In this document: one piece after another, positions 1-9,757 of the stretch
How the letters are laid out: the number at the start of each line of letters is the position of its first letter
How positions within the stretch are numbered: position 1 is the first letter of the stretch
Origin: Chitinophagaceae bacterium
GTDB taxonomy: Bacteria > Bacteroidota > Bacteroidia > Chitinophagales > Chitinophagaceae
Assembly (NCBI GenBank): GCA_016713085.1
Contig: JADJPV010000006.1
Coordinates: 1 to 64,000 of the forward strand
Length of the DNA: 64,000 nucleotides
Direction: 5' to 3'
Program-made: the position numbers and the translations under genes
Notes under the pieces: generated by a model
Database searches by the model: none
What the model saw: the letters and a program-made list of their open reading frames with translations, nothing else
What the model was told of the DNA's origin: nothing

Positions 1-91
1 TACTAAAACATTTCAGAAGCCGATCATAAAACAATGGCTGGAATGTTTTACTTGTTTATGCTAAATTCTTTACTTTTTCTGTTTGATGGGT

Positions 92-127
92 TATACAGAT
101 TACGGATTTACCTACCATATTACTGAT
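92..127 (+). promoter_or_regulatory. Repeated operator-like motif, copy 1
   Basis: A 25-base core (92-116) matches 8715-8739 at 24 of 25 positions, and the similarity continues as TATTACTGAT against TTTCACTGAT. Copy 2 sits between a divergent AraC-type regulator and an aldo-keto reductase, so a binding site for that regulator is the simplest reading. No gene is resolved between base 1 and this motif. A minus-strand gene left of the window would be its natural target, by analogy with copy 2. Bases 1-190 hold nothing else I can support. Confidence 0.5.
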
Positions 128-190
128 TGGGAGGTGATGAGTAATTACAATACAGAACCGGATACGATCCCGCAAAAAACGAAATCGATT

Positions 191-2289
191 TTAAGCCAAC
201 TGTTCGGCGAATGGTAACTTGCGTAATCGTTTTCCGGTTGCTGCAAAGATTGCATTGCAAGCGCTGCTGCAACAGGCGGTAAGCAGGCTCACCTAAACCG
301 GTTGGGGCTTCATCTGATTCCAAATTGTACATCAATTTCTGATGGTGCATCTTTCATGCGTAGAAACTTATAAAGATGAAAAATTTGTTTCGGCCACAGC
401 ACCATTCACAAATGTAATTTTCGGAAACATTGCATGGCTGATGCCATCAACAATTGAACCCTGCACCTGGTTCTGCACCGCTCAAATTAATTACACGACC
501 ACAGTTTACCGCACAAAACACTTTCTTAACCTTCGGTTGTCCATTTACCATTTGCACATCAACTACCTGCGCCACAAAGAACCAAAGGAAAACCAGGTTG
601 AAAAACTCTGAATACGCCAGGCGTTTTTTGTATCCCTTGCTCATCTTCTACTACAAGTTCAATCACACTTTTATATTTCTCCGGATCGTAATTAATTTTT
701 CAAACAGTTTGTTCTTTGCTTTTTTCAACAATTCCAAACGAAATGCAACCGGATCTTTTTCAATGCGGTGCATACTTCGTCCATAAAACTTTCGGCAACA
801 AATGCTAATGTGTTTGCACCGGGTGCTCTCCACCAGCCTGTTGGTGTATTGCTTTGTGAAGCCTTGCCCCTCTGCACGGTAGTTTTGCAACAGCTCCTGC
901 AACATAACTATCACCCCTCACACCACGACCAATACCAACACCTGATTGATGCCATGATAATAAATTGTCGACTGAGAGTGCCGCACGGTATCTCCACATT
1001 TCTGCCGGACGATAGAAATCATTTTGCATGTCATCTTCCCGTGTCCATTGTACCTGCACCGGGCTTTGTGCTGCAGCCGAGATCAACGCAGCTTCCACAG
1101 CATTATCAGTCATTAACTTTCTGCCAAAACCACCACCTTGTCGGGGCGATGAAATGGTTATATTTTCTTCCGCTATTCCTAATTGTTTTGATACTTCGCT
1201 TCTTACTGAACCGGGCACTTGTGTTGGACCAAACAATTCTACTTTCCCATCTTTCACATTCGCATAAAAATTCAGCGGCTCCATCTGTCCGAGCGACAGT
1301 GCAGGTATTTCATATGTTACATCAAGAATTTTGCAGCACCTTGTTTTCGCTGCATCAACATCTCCATCATTCCTGGCAGGTGCTGTTGGTGCAGGTTTTT
1401 CAAGCAAGGCTTTAAACGTTACAAAATGTTCTGCACTGTTTTCTAATTTTTCTCCTGCATTCCATTGAATCACCAATGCATCTCTGCCTTTTTTTGCAGC
1501 CCATGTTGATGTTGCAAGAACCGCAACTGCATTCTTGATCTTCACTACTTTTTTTACCCCTTCAATTTTCAACGCAGCGGCATCGTTTACTTCGCCCAAT
1601 GTTTTTCCATAGGCAGGAGCACGGCTTACCATGGCGAACAGCATTCCTTCTCTTCTTGTATCAATTCCAAATAATGGCTGACCGGTTACAATTTTATGTG
1701 CATCTACATCAATAACACGTGTGCCGATGAGTTTAAATTCTTTCGGATCTTTTAAGGTTGGTTTAGTTGGCACTTCCAATTTCGCTGCAGCGGATGCCAA
1801 CGATGCATAACTCAATTTTTTCCCACTTGCAGTATGTATTACTTCTCCATTTTCAACTCCGCATTCAGTTACAGGAACATTCCATTGCTGTGCTGCAGCA
1901 GTCGTTAACATTTCACGGGCTGTTGCTCCAACTGTCCGTAATTCAGTAAATCGTCCTCTTACCGATCCGCTGCCACCAGCAGTTTGTCTGCCCATTTTAC
2001 TGTGTAATGGTGCTAATTCAACCTTGATCTTTTTCCAATCAACACCCAGTTCTTCTGCAATGATCATTGGTAACGATGTTTTTACACCCTGACCAATTTC
2101 CGGGTTCGGTGCCAGTAACACAATCGTACCGTCAGCAGCAATTTTAATATAAGCATTCGGTGCAAAAACCATTTCTTCCAATGCGCTTGCTTCTGCAGGC
2201 AGGTTGAATAAACTGAAACCAATCAGCATACCACCACCTGATAAAGCAGATACTTTCAGGAAGTTTCTTCTTGAATGTGTTGTAGCCAT
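191..2289 (-). pseudogene. IorB-like molybdopterin hydroxylase large subunit, frame broken
   Basis: Large, molybdenum-binding subunit of an isoquinoline 1-oxidoreductase-type (xanthine dehydrogenase family) enzyme. It would hydroxylate N-heterocycles or oxidise aldehydes in the periplasm. A Tat signal (RRNFLK, residues 8-13) opens the protein. The frame runs intact for about 480 codons and is then broken repeatedly. The family motif TPTGWWRAPG appears in another frame near 830-855, HRIEKDPVAF near 740-768, VNCGRVINLSG near 470-510, and the active-site Glu motif APTGLGEPA near 290-315. The end PFAEQLA plus stop is at 191-211. At least six indels are needed to join these pieces. The protein sequence stays family-like between breaks, so read error or very recent decay are both possible. 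Two bases separate it from the small subunit upstream. Confidence 0.8.
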
Positions 2290-2291
2290 AA

Positions 2292-2759
2292 TTATTTTGT
2301 GCTTTGTTGTTTGGCTGCTAAATGAATTGCTTTACGAATGCGGACATGTGTTCCGCATCTGCAGATATTTCCCGACATCGCATTATCAATATCCTGATCA
2401 GTTGGCTTGGGGTTTCGTTTTAATAATGCAGCTGCACTCATGATCTGGCCCGCCTGGCAATAACCACATTGCGAAACATCGAGTTCTTCCCATGCCTGTT
2501 GCAAAGGATGATCACCCTTTTCGCTTAATCCTTCAATGGTAACAATGGCATTATTTTTTACAGAAGAAACAGGTAATGAGCAGGAACGGATAGCTACACC
2601 GTTTAAGTGAACGGTACATGCACCGCATTGCGCCATGCCGCAGCCAAATTTTGTACCAACAAGATTTAAATGATCTCTCAGCACCCATAAAAGAGGCGTT
2701 GCAGGATCTACATCAACCGATAGCGTTTTACCATTTACGTTTAAATTAATTGCTGCCAC
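2292..2759 (-). CDS. IorA-like [2Fe-2S] subunit of molybdenum hydroxylase
   Basis: Small iron-sulfur subunit (155 aa) that passes electrons from the molybdenum subunit encoded immediately downstream. The N-terminal half is a plant-type ferredoxin domain with FGCGMAQCGACTVHL (about residues 37-51). The C-terminal half is the [2Fe-2S]-binding helical domain with QCGYCQAGQIM (about 97-107) and NICRCGTHVRI (about 131-141). Length and cysteine pattern are those of isoquinoline 1-oxidoreductase alpha subunits. It has no signal peptide, as expected for a partner exported together with the Tat-bearing large subunit. The reading frame is intact. The substrate cannot be read from sequence. Confidence 0.9.
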   Translation of the reverse strand: MAAINLNVNGKTLSVDVDPATPLLWVLRDHLNLVGTKFGCGMAQCGACTVHLNGVAIRSCSLPVSSVKNNAIVTIEGLSEKGDHPLQQAWEELDVSQCGYCQAGQIMSAAALLKRNPKPTDQDIDNAMSGNICRCGTHVRIRKAIHLAAKQQSTK

Positions 2760-2872
2760 GGAGGAATACTTTTAGGTAAGTTAGCTATTCTCCAAAACAT
2801 AAAAACATAAATCAACCACAATTATATGAATGCCTGATTTGTGAAGACCAACGGGAACTGAATAAAAGAATT

Positions 2873-4015
2873 TTACCGGTTATTACTCTTGTACTCTTCT
2901 TCTGTTACGGGCTGCAACCAAACGACGGCATTTTTTTGCGTGTTGGTGATAGCAACTTGTACAAATCCTGAATCAACACTTGCTCCATGCCAATGAGTAA
3001 CATTAGGCGGGCACTTTACAGTATCTCCTTTACGCAGGATTCTCTTTGGACTTCCTTTTTCCTGGTAATAGCCCACACCATCGATCACCAATAAAATTTG
3101 TCCGCCTGGATGATAGTGCCAGTTTGTTCTTGCTCCCGGTTCAAAAGTTACATTACCTACTGAGGTTTGATTAAGGCTGTCGCTACCAACAAGCGGCTGT
3201 AGGTAAGCCGTCCCGGTGAAGTTATTATTCGTGATTTTATTGCCTGTTGGGAAAATGAGTTCAGGTTTATTTTCCTTATTTGTTTGATGATTAACTGTTA
3301 CAGCAGGACTTTTTTTCAACACAGTCTGTAACACATCATTTGCAGCAATGCCATCTTTTGTGGAAACTTTTGTTTGAATGATCGTTACCAGTTCAACAAG
3401 TTGTGCTTCTGTTAATCCATTGTAGATACCTACATTGAAATGTGAACGCAACTGATTTTCGACGCCACCTAAACCAGCCAATGCAGAAATGGTAGCAATC
3501 TCTCTTGTTTTCCAGTCAATATTATCCCGTCCGAAAATATCGCCAAACAAATGCTCTTTTAAAAACTGATCAATGGCTGGTGCAAATGCATACACTTCAC
3601 CTCTTACAGGTTGCCCCACAAGTTTGGTTTGCATTTCTGTACCGAATTGCAGTTTGCTTTTATCAGTCGGCAATGGCTTTGGTTCTTTGCCCTGCACATC
3701 GTTGATTCCCTTTTGTTTTCGTTCTTTCAGCACATCCATTAAAGTGTGGAGTGCATTTAAGCTGCGGGGAAAACCTGCATAAGCATACAACTGTACCAAC
3801 ACTTCTTTTACTTCATTTACAGTTAAGCCAGCATCCAATCCATCATTCAATGCGTTGTGAAGTTTGGGCATATTCCCCTTAGCTGTGTATGCTGAAATAG
3901 AGACAATGCTGCGTTCTTTTTTACTCAGTGACATAGCAGTATCCGTTTTTGTTTGAGCAAACACTACCTGATTTATTAATACAAATAAACAGAAGAGTAT
4001 TTTATTCTTTACCAT
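2873..4015 (-). CDS. Secreted carboxymuconolactone decarboxylase / cupin protein
   Basis: A 380-residue protein with an N-terminal signal peptide (hydrophobic residues 6-20, cleavage after FAQ). Two carboxymuconolactone decarboxylase-like domains follow, at about 35-110 and 150-240. A C-terminal cupin barrel lies at about 275-365, with metal-ligand-like HYHPGGQ and a later TVKCPPNVTHWHG stretch. CMD domains of this class often act as decarboxylases or peroxidase-like thiol proteins, but I see no CxxC pair here, so the redox AhpD-type function is unlikely. It lies between the IorAB pair and a dienelactone-hydrolase-like gene, which suggests a shared role in handling lactones or aromatic breakdown products in the periplasm. 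That role is inferred from neighbours. The frame is intact. Confidence 0.8.
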   Translation of the reverse strand: MVKNKILFCLFVLINQVVFAQTKTDTAMSLSKKERSIVSISAYTAKGNMPKLHNALNDGLDAGLTVNEVKEVLVQLYAYAGFPRSLNALHTLMDVLKERKQKGINDVQGKEPKPLPTDKSKLQFGTEMQTKLVGQPVRGEVYAFAPAIDQFLKEHLFGDIFGRDNIDWKTREIATISALAGLGGVENQLRSHFNVGIYNGLTEAQLVELVTIIQTKVSTKDGIAANDVLQTVLKKSPAVTVNHQTNKENKPELIFPTGNKITNNNFTGTAYLQPLVGSDSLNQTSVGNVTFEPGARTNWHYHPGGQILLVIDGVGYYQEKGSPKRILRKGDTVKCPPNVTHWHGASVDSGFVQVAITNTQKNAVVWLQPVTEEEYKSNNR

Positions 4016-4045
4016 TTTAGAATATTTATAAGTGCTTACAAATGT

Positions 4046-5090
4046 TTACCAAAAAGATACCAGTTTATTTACTGCCTGGTCTACATACTCCGGTTTCCAA
4101 TAGGTTTGAATATGAGTAGCGCCATCAATTACAAATAATTCTTTATTCTTTGCATTGGTTGCTTTGCTGAATGCTTCATCAGTCATGTACTTTGTATCGG
4201 CCTTACTGCCGGCCATCATCAATAGTGGCTGGTTAATTAAATCCATATTTGTGGCAGCATCCCATGTCATCAGGTCCAGCAGACTACTCATCGTATATAA
4301 AAAGGTAGAGTTTACATGAGCATGCGTTCTGTAATAATATTCGTATCCTTCACGATAAAGATCAGTAGAGGTTTTAGCAATTTCTTCATCTGTTATACTT
4401 GCTACGCCTGCATAAATTATTTTACCACCTGCAGCTTCCTGTGCACGGGCATCAGAAGCTTTTTGTAATCGTTGCTGTATGGTATGCAATTGTGAATTTT
4501 GAAAACCATTGCGTCTTACCTCTCCAGAGTTAAACATACTTAATGTTGCCACTGCCTTAAACCTTTTATCGCCCTGTGCCGCTTTTAAAAAGTATAACCA
4601 CCGCCACCACAAATACCTAAAACGCCTAAGCGGTTAGCGTCAACGCCGGCATAACTGGAAATAAAATCTGCCATGCCACGGATATCTTCAATTCTGTAAG
4701 CTGGTTTATCTGTATGCCGTGGCTCGCCGCCACTTGCTCCCTGGTACATTGCGTCAGCAGTAATAGTGATATAACCTGCCTCTGCCAAACGCTGTGCATA
4801 TAGTCCTGCTGTTTGTTCTTTTATACCACCGTTAGGATGTGCTATCACTACTGCCGGATATTTTTTTGATGAATCGAAATTGGCAGGAGTAACACATTGG
4901 CGGCAATATCAATACCGTTTAGTTTATAACTGACAGGATGGATATTCACTTTGCCGAAATATTTTCTGTAATTGCGCCTTTGTAAACCAAACCGAAAAGT
5001 TGGTAATTTTGTTTGAGCTGTTGCGAATAAAATTGCTGACATAAAGAGAATAAAAAAAAGTTGGTATTTAAAATATTGTTTCATTGTCAA
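4046..5090 (-). CDS. Dienelactone-hydrolase-like alpha/beta hydrolase (two indels)
   Basis: Secreted alpha/beta hydrolase of about 348 aa once two single-base losses are restored. An N-terminal signal peptide (hydrophobic 10-25, ending ATAQ) is followed by the lid/strand region, with VIAHPNGG at the oxyanion area. The nucleophile elbow is GICGGGG, so the nucleophile is Cys, as in dienelactone hydrolases rather than Ser esterases. The acid is probably the Asp in AGSKAD, and the base His is in DGATHIQ. Breaks: near 4888, and in an A-run at 4587-4591 where five bases stand for an expected six. The restored length is a multiple of three. It ends 30 bases before the CMD/cupin gene on the same strand. 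The substrate is unknown. Confidence 0.8.
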
Positions 5091-5122
5091 TTTTTGTGTT
5101 ATTGATTTTTTTTGCTGACGAT

Positions 5123-6206
5123 TTAATCAAGGTTTTTTTCTTTTATCCATTTTGACATGAGGTCAGCTATTTCAATATTGTTTAAATCAGAAAAGGGAAA
5201 ATGTGTGTTCCTTTAATTCCCACTTCGGGCAAATGAACCACCGTTACATCTCCCCATGTTTGTTAACAACATCCCGCCACTGCTTCGCCATTGCAAGCCT
5301 TGCCCGCCAGCCATCAACACCTGGATTAGATGATTGTGTTGTGGGAATGTTATCACCATAATAAATGATGATTGGAATTTTGGTGAGTTTTAAAAAGTCT
5401 GACAAAGGAATTGCAGAAGCGGTTAGTGTGCCACCTGTAAATTCTATTGGTGCAGGAACTTCAGCTTCAGGAAATAAAAAACCACTGCCCGGTTCGTATG
5501 AAACAATCGCTTTTACATTTTGATTTTTTACCGCAGTAATCCAACCCATGCCGCCAGCATGTGAGTGAGTTACCAAAATAGCTGCACCAATCTTATTAAA
5601 AAGTGCGGATGCTGCATCTGTTGTAACGTTGATATCAATTGGACCAATGTTTGGAGTCATAGCCCGGAAATATTGATTAAGCGTATTGCTGTCATGGGCA
5701 AATTGCACGCCTTCAAAATAGGTTGGCCAAATGCCGATACGAAAAGTACTGAACCATTGTTGTTCATCAGGCGTTGCGGCAATACTACCACCTGTAATAC
5801 TACGGCCTGCATTTCCCCTTCTTGGTTGATCAAGTATGTAAACAGGAAAGCCACGACGAAGAAAAATATTTTGATAACCTTCTCTTCCATCGGGAGTTGT
5901 TTCCCATGTTTTAGAAAATTGACCAATGCCATGCCACATTACTAATGGATACTTTCGAGCCTTAACCGGAACCTGGTAAAAAACATAAGCATGGTCTCCA
6001 TGATAAGTTTGTCCATCTGGTGTTGGCTTGTTTGGATTAAATACGCCGTTGTTAGTTATTACTGTGCCGCCAACTGCAAAGCTTCCCTGCTCCCGTATGC
6101 TGATGTATTTACTGTCAACTCTTTTCCTGTTTGTTGCACAGGACGTCAATAACAGGGGTTGCCATAACGGATAAGAACAGCTGCCTTTTTTATTCGATCT
6201 GATCAT
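5123..6206 (-). CDS. Lipoprotein alpha/beta hydrolase (two indels)
   Basis: Putative lipoprotein esterase of about 361 aa. The start at 6206 lies four bases after the end of the upstream aldo-keto reductase. A lipobox-like LLTSC occurs at about residues 20-24. The hydrolase core shows MWHGIGQ (oxyanion loop), THSHAGG (nucleophile Ser, about 205) and a His in the C-terminal GNTHFPF. Two single-base losses interrupt the end: one in a G-run near 5250 (four for five) and one in an A-run near 5205. Restoring both gives 362 codons and the natural end ...KEKNLD at 5123. Without correction the reading frame falsely fuses to the preceding reductase. The substrate is unknown. Confidence 0.75.
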
Positions 6207-6210
6207 AGCT

Positions 6211-7219
6211 TTATTTTTTGGAGGCCTCCACATCAGACATATTGAGTACGCCCTGCGGCAGGCGTAGTCCTTAATTTCAATCTTAGCTAAGTCGGTATTG
6301 AAACTTGTCCATTCGTCAACACTCAACCGCACCTGATCGGCGCCGTTATTTTCCAGCATGTGTGCCATCTGTGTTGTACCCGGAATAGGTACTATCCACG
6401 GCTTTTGTGCAAGTAGCCATGCAAGAGAAATTTGTGCAGGTGTAGCCGATTTTTGCACAGCCCACTTTTTAATCAATTCTACAAGGGCCAGATTGTTCGC
6501 CGCCACGAATATCACCAGCGGCAAACCTTGTATTTGCGTCAATAGCTCCTGTAGAAAGCCAACACCCAAGGGGCTCCACGGCACAAAGCCAATGCCAAGC
6601 TCCTCACAAAGTGGAATAACTGCTTTTTCAGGGCCACGCCACAGCAATGAATATTCATTTTGAATAGCAGTAACCGGGTGAGTGGCATGTGCCCTCCTGA
6701 TAGTTTGTATGCCCGGTTCAGAAAGACCGTAATGCAATACTTTTCCTGCTGTAATTAAATCTTTAATAACACCAACAACATCTTCGATAGGCACTTCACG
6801 ATCTACCCGGTGTTGATACAACAAATCACGTGATCGGTGCGTAAGCGTTTCAGCATTCCTTCCACCTTCTCCTTCAACTTCTCCGGGCGGCTTCCGAAGA
6901 ATTTTGTTTCGATCACTATTTTATTTCGAAAAGATTCTACGGCCTCAGCGTAACACCATTATCAAAAAGCTTTTCGAATAATATTGATCATCTCTGGCCG
7001 GTAAGGTATAGTGGTTTGATAGGTGCGTGGCATATTTTGCACACCAAGGCCAATGCTGGATACTTCCAATGTACCACCCAATTTACGTTTCCCCATTTTT
7101 TGGTTCGACAAACTGGTTTGATTATTTTTCTGATTTATTATTTGAGCACCGGCTGTTGAGGCCAATAAAGTTCCTCCTGCTAATGCAAGCCCATTTTTAA
7201 AAAGCTTTCTACGGTTCAT
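6211..7219 (-). pseudogene. Tat-targeted aldo-keto reductase with internal losses
   Basis: Aldo-keto reductase of the YhhA/Tas-like group with an N-terminal twin-arginine signal (MNRRKLFKNG, then a hydrophobic stretch ending STAGAQ). It would reduce carbonyl compounds with NADPH. Recognisable parts: KRKLGGTLEVSSIGLGVQNM at the start of the barrel, the Lys in IVIETKF, the His in LYQHRVD, and the NADPH-binding end IPGTTQMAHMLENN. The true stop is at 6211-6213, after ...NMSDVEASKK in a shifted frame. Besides slips near 6966, 6832 and 6268, about 60 bases seem lost near 6945. These would encode the region with the catalytic Asp and Tyr (FDTAEAYG in relatives). A shorter loss follows before SRPEKLKE. 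As read it cannot be catalytic. Confidence 0.65.
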
Positions 7220-7286
7220 GACTTATTTTTTTTGATTTTCAATTGATCCAAAATTCCCGATTCCTTTATAAAAAATTAAAATTTTA

Positions 7287-7771
7287 TTACTTCATTTTAA
7301 CCGGCCTCATCAACTTTGAGAAGGTCAGTGACCCCATCTTCCATTTGCCATTCTCCTTGATATATACCTCAGTCACCATAAAAGGATTGACAACTTCGTT
7401 TCCACCCCACCACCGCGAATAAGTCGATATCGTTCAACAGGATGGCTGTATTATCGAACATGTTCACTATAACTGAGTACACTTCGGCTTGCTTGTACCA
7501 TATGCCTCCACTTTTGATCACATTGATCTCCTGTTGCTTTCCCCAGCTTCCACCCATGTGTACAAACATGGATTTTTCATGAAAAGTATTGTCAGTGAAT
7601 CTCCATTTTTATCTGCCATCCATTGCCATTTTTGTTGGAGAGGTTGATGATTTCCTGTTGTGCAGAAGTATTAACATTGGCAGTTTTGATTGTCTCTGTT
7701 GGTGGCTGCTGTGCGTAGGACGATTGTACACTTATTATTACTAAAAACAGTCCGAGCATTTTTTCTTTCAT
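7287..7771 (-). CDS. Secreted NTF2-like (DUF4440/SnoaL) protein (three indels)
   Basis: Small secreted protein of the nuclear transport factor 2-like fold, about 161 aa after correction. A signal peptide ends SSYAQ. The first helix contains LSQQKWQWMADKN, followed by SMFVHMGGSWGK, the NTF2-like cone, and a C-terminal strand pair ending KWKMGSLTFSKLM. The fold serves as a binding scaffold or small-molecule isomerase/hydrolase in many families, so no reaction is assigned. Three slips break the frame: single-base losses near 7643 and 7583, and one extra G in a four-G run near 7410. Correcting these gives 162 codons. It lies 67 bases upstream of the Tat aldo-keto reductase and is probably co-transcribed with it. 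Confidence 0.7.
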
Positions 7772-7813
7772 ATAATTTGTATTTACAGGTTTACATCGAA
7801 ATTTTTAATTTGA

Positions 7814-8666
7814 TTAAATATCAACTTTTACTTCTCCCAGCCATTTTACCATTGCCGGATCACGATGATCAAAAAAGCTGCTTGTTTTAGTGTCGAGTGT
7901 TTTAACAGCTTCCATATCATCTGCACTCAATTCAAAATCAAAAACATTGAAGTTCTCCACCATTCTTTCTTTACGAACTGATTTTGGAATGGCAACAACA
8001 CCTCTTTGTACAAGCCAGCGCAGAATAACCTGTGCAACCGATTTGTTGTATTGATCAGCGATTGAAACGAGTAACTCATCAGAGAAGATATTGTTTTTCC
8101 CTTCTGCAAATGGTCCCCATGATTCTATCTGAACTTTATTTTCCTCTAAGAATTTTTGTGTTTCAATTTGCTGGTTGAACGGATGTGTTTCAATCTGTTA
8201 ACAGCGGGCACAATTTCATTGTGAACAATTAAGTCAATCAATCTGTCAGGATGAAAATTGCTTACACCAATTGCCCGAACCTTTCCTTCTCTGTACAGAT
8301 CCTGCATAGCCCGCCATGTACCATACACATCACCAAATGGTTGATGCATAGGAATAAATCGAGATAGTCAGTTTGTAATTGTTTTAAAGAATTCTCCAAA
8401 ACGACTTTTTGTGCCTCTTCATAACCGTTTGATTGTATCCACACTTTGGTTGTAATAAACAAATCTTCTCTTGCCACAGCACTTCGTTTTATCGCTTTGC
8501 CTACCGCCTCTTCATTTCCATAAGAAGCAGCCGTATCAATCAACCGGTATCCTGTTTCAATTGCATCAACTACACTTCTTTCACATTCTGCTAAATCTGT
8601 TACCTGGAAAACGCCAAATCCCAAAACCGGCATCTCTACTCCATTGTTCAATTTTATTTTTTCCAT
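7814..8666 (-). CDS. Aldo-keto reductase, 2,5-diketogluconate reductase type (two indels)
   Basis: Cytosolic NADPH-dependent aldo-keto reductase of about 284 aa after restoring two bases. The full catalytic set is visible: Asp in LIDTAASYG (about residue 44), Tyr five residues later, Lys in ITTKVW and His in the HQPFGD motif. VVAIPKSVRKERMVEN near the end is the NADP 2'-phosphate binding loop. Breaks: near 8345 (between LDLFL and HQPFGD) and near 8199 (AVNQIETHPF region). The restored length is 285 codons. It is transcribed divergently from the AraC-type gene, with the repeated motif at 8715-8751 in the shared intergenic region, so it is the likely direct target of that regulator. Confidence 0.85.
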
Positions 8667-8714
8667 TTTTTGTTATTGTATCGCAAAGGTCTTCGCATTT
8701 TTTTGCCTGTTTGG

Positions 8715-8751
8715 TATACAGATTACGGATTTAACTACCAATTTCACTGAT
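8715..8751 (+). promoter_or_regulatory. Repeated operator-like motif, copy 2 (AraC intergenic region)
   Basis: Nearly identical to 92-127 (24 of 25 over the core). It starts 49 bases upstream of the aldo-keto reductase start and ends about 50 bases before the predicted AraC transcription start. The aldo-keto reductase side has only a poor -7 match (GACCTTTG, minus strand) and no -33 TTTG at the right distance, which fits a promoter that needs an activator. Binding by the neighbouring AraC protein is inferred. Confidence 0.5.
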
Positions 8752-8817
8752 ATTGCAACCTCCTCCACCGACCGTCTTATGGAATGCTTAAATTTGTATC
8801 ACACAAAAAATGCAGCT

Positions 8818-9704
8818 ATGCAACAGACGTACAGGTTTGATACCGTAAGCAGCTACAATGCACTGAACAACCAGGAAACATTGCATCCTTTGGTAAGTGT
8901 AATTGATTTTTCAAAAGCAAAACCCCGGTCGTGGGAACTATGGTCTTTACTGTATTTTTTGAAAGAAATAAAATGCGGTGACTTAAAATACGGTTGCAAT
9001 TACTACGATTACCAGGAAGGCACTTTGGTTTTTGTTTCGCCTGGCCAAGTGTTGGAATTTGAAACTGATGGAAAAGTTTATCAACCAAAGGGACATGCCT
9101 TAGTGTTTCATCCTGATTTAATTCATGGCACTTCACTTGGAAAGCATATTCAGGATTTTAGTTTCTTCGGCTATCAGTCGAATGAAGCACTTCATTTATC
9201 AGAACGTGAAAGACAAATCATTATGGACTGCTTTTCAAAATTGAATTTGAATTACAACAGTCTGTTGACAAGCACAGCAAGAAACTGATCGTCTCAAATA
9301 TTGAATTATTCCTGAATTACTGCGTTCGTTTTTATGACCGCCAGTTTATTACCCGTGATAATGTGCACAAAGGAATTTTAGAACGCTTTGAAAATTTGCT
9401 GAACGATTTTTACCGGTCAGAAAAACCACAAACAATCGGTTTGCCTTCGGTAGCATATTGTGCAGGTGAATTAAATTTATCCGCCAATTATTTTGGCGAC
9501 CTCATTAAAAAGAAACAGGCAAAACAGCGCAGGAATATATCCAGTCAAAAGTGATTGATGTGGCAAAAGAAAAAATATTTGACCAAAAGCAAATCGGTAA
9601 GTGAAATAGCTTACGAGTTAGGCTTTAAATATCCCCAACATTTTACACGCCTCTTTAAGCAACGGGTTGGACAATCGCCGAATGAATACAGAATGTTGAA
9701 TTAA
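8818..9704 (+). CDS. AraC-family transcriptional regulator (three indels)
   Basis: Regulator of about 295 aa: an N-terminal cupin-like sensing domain (about 30-160) and a C-terminal AraC double helix-turn-helix with LNLSANYFGDLIKKETG and SVSEIAYELGFKYPQHFTR, ending in the usual F-K-x-x-x-G-x-SP-x-x-Y-R pattern. The start at 8818 is chosen because a -7 element TAAATTTG lies at 8789-8796, so an upstream ATG at 8779 would precede the transcript. Frame breaks: one A lost near 9239, one base lost near 9510, and one extra A near 9587. Together they give 296 codons. It is divergent from the aldo-keto reductase block that it probably activates. The effector is not known. Confidence 0.85.
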
Positions 9705-9757
9705 GTTATTGTTTTTTTGTCCTTCCGACGAGGGCGTCTGACCTGGCGTACTTTCTT

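Noticed and set aside
5244..6824. A single 526-residue aldo-keto reductase / hydrolase fusion
   Set aside because: The join exists only because a frame slip near 6268 hides the reductase stop at 6211-6213. A proper lipoprotein start follows four bases later. These are two genes.
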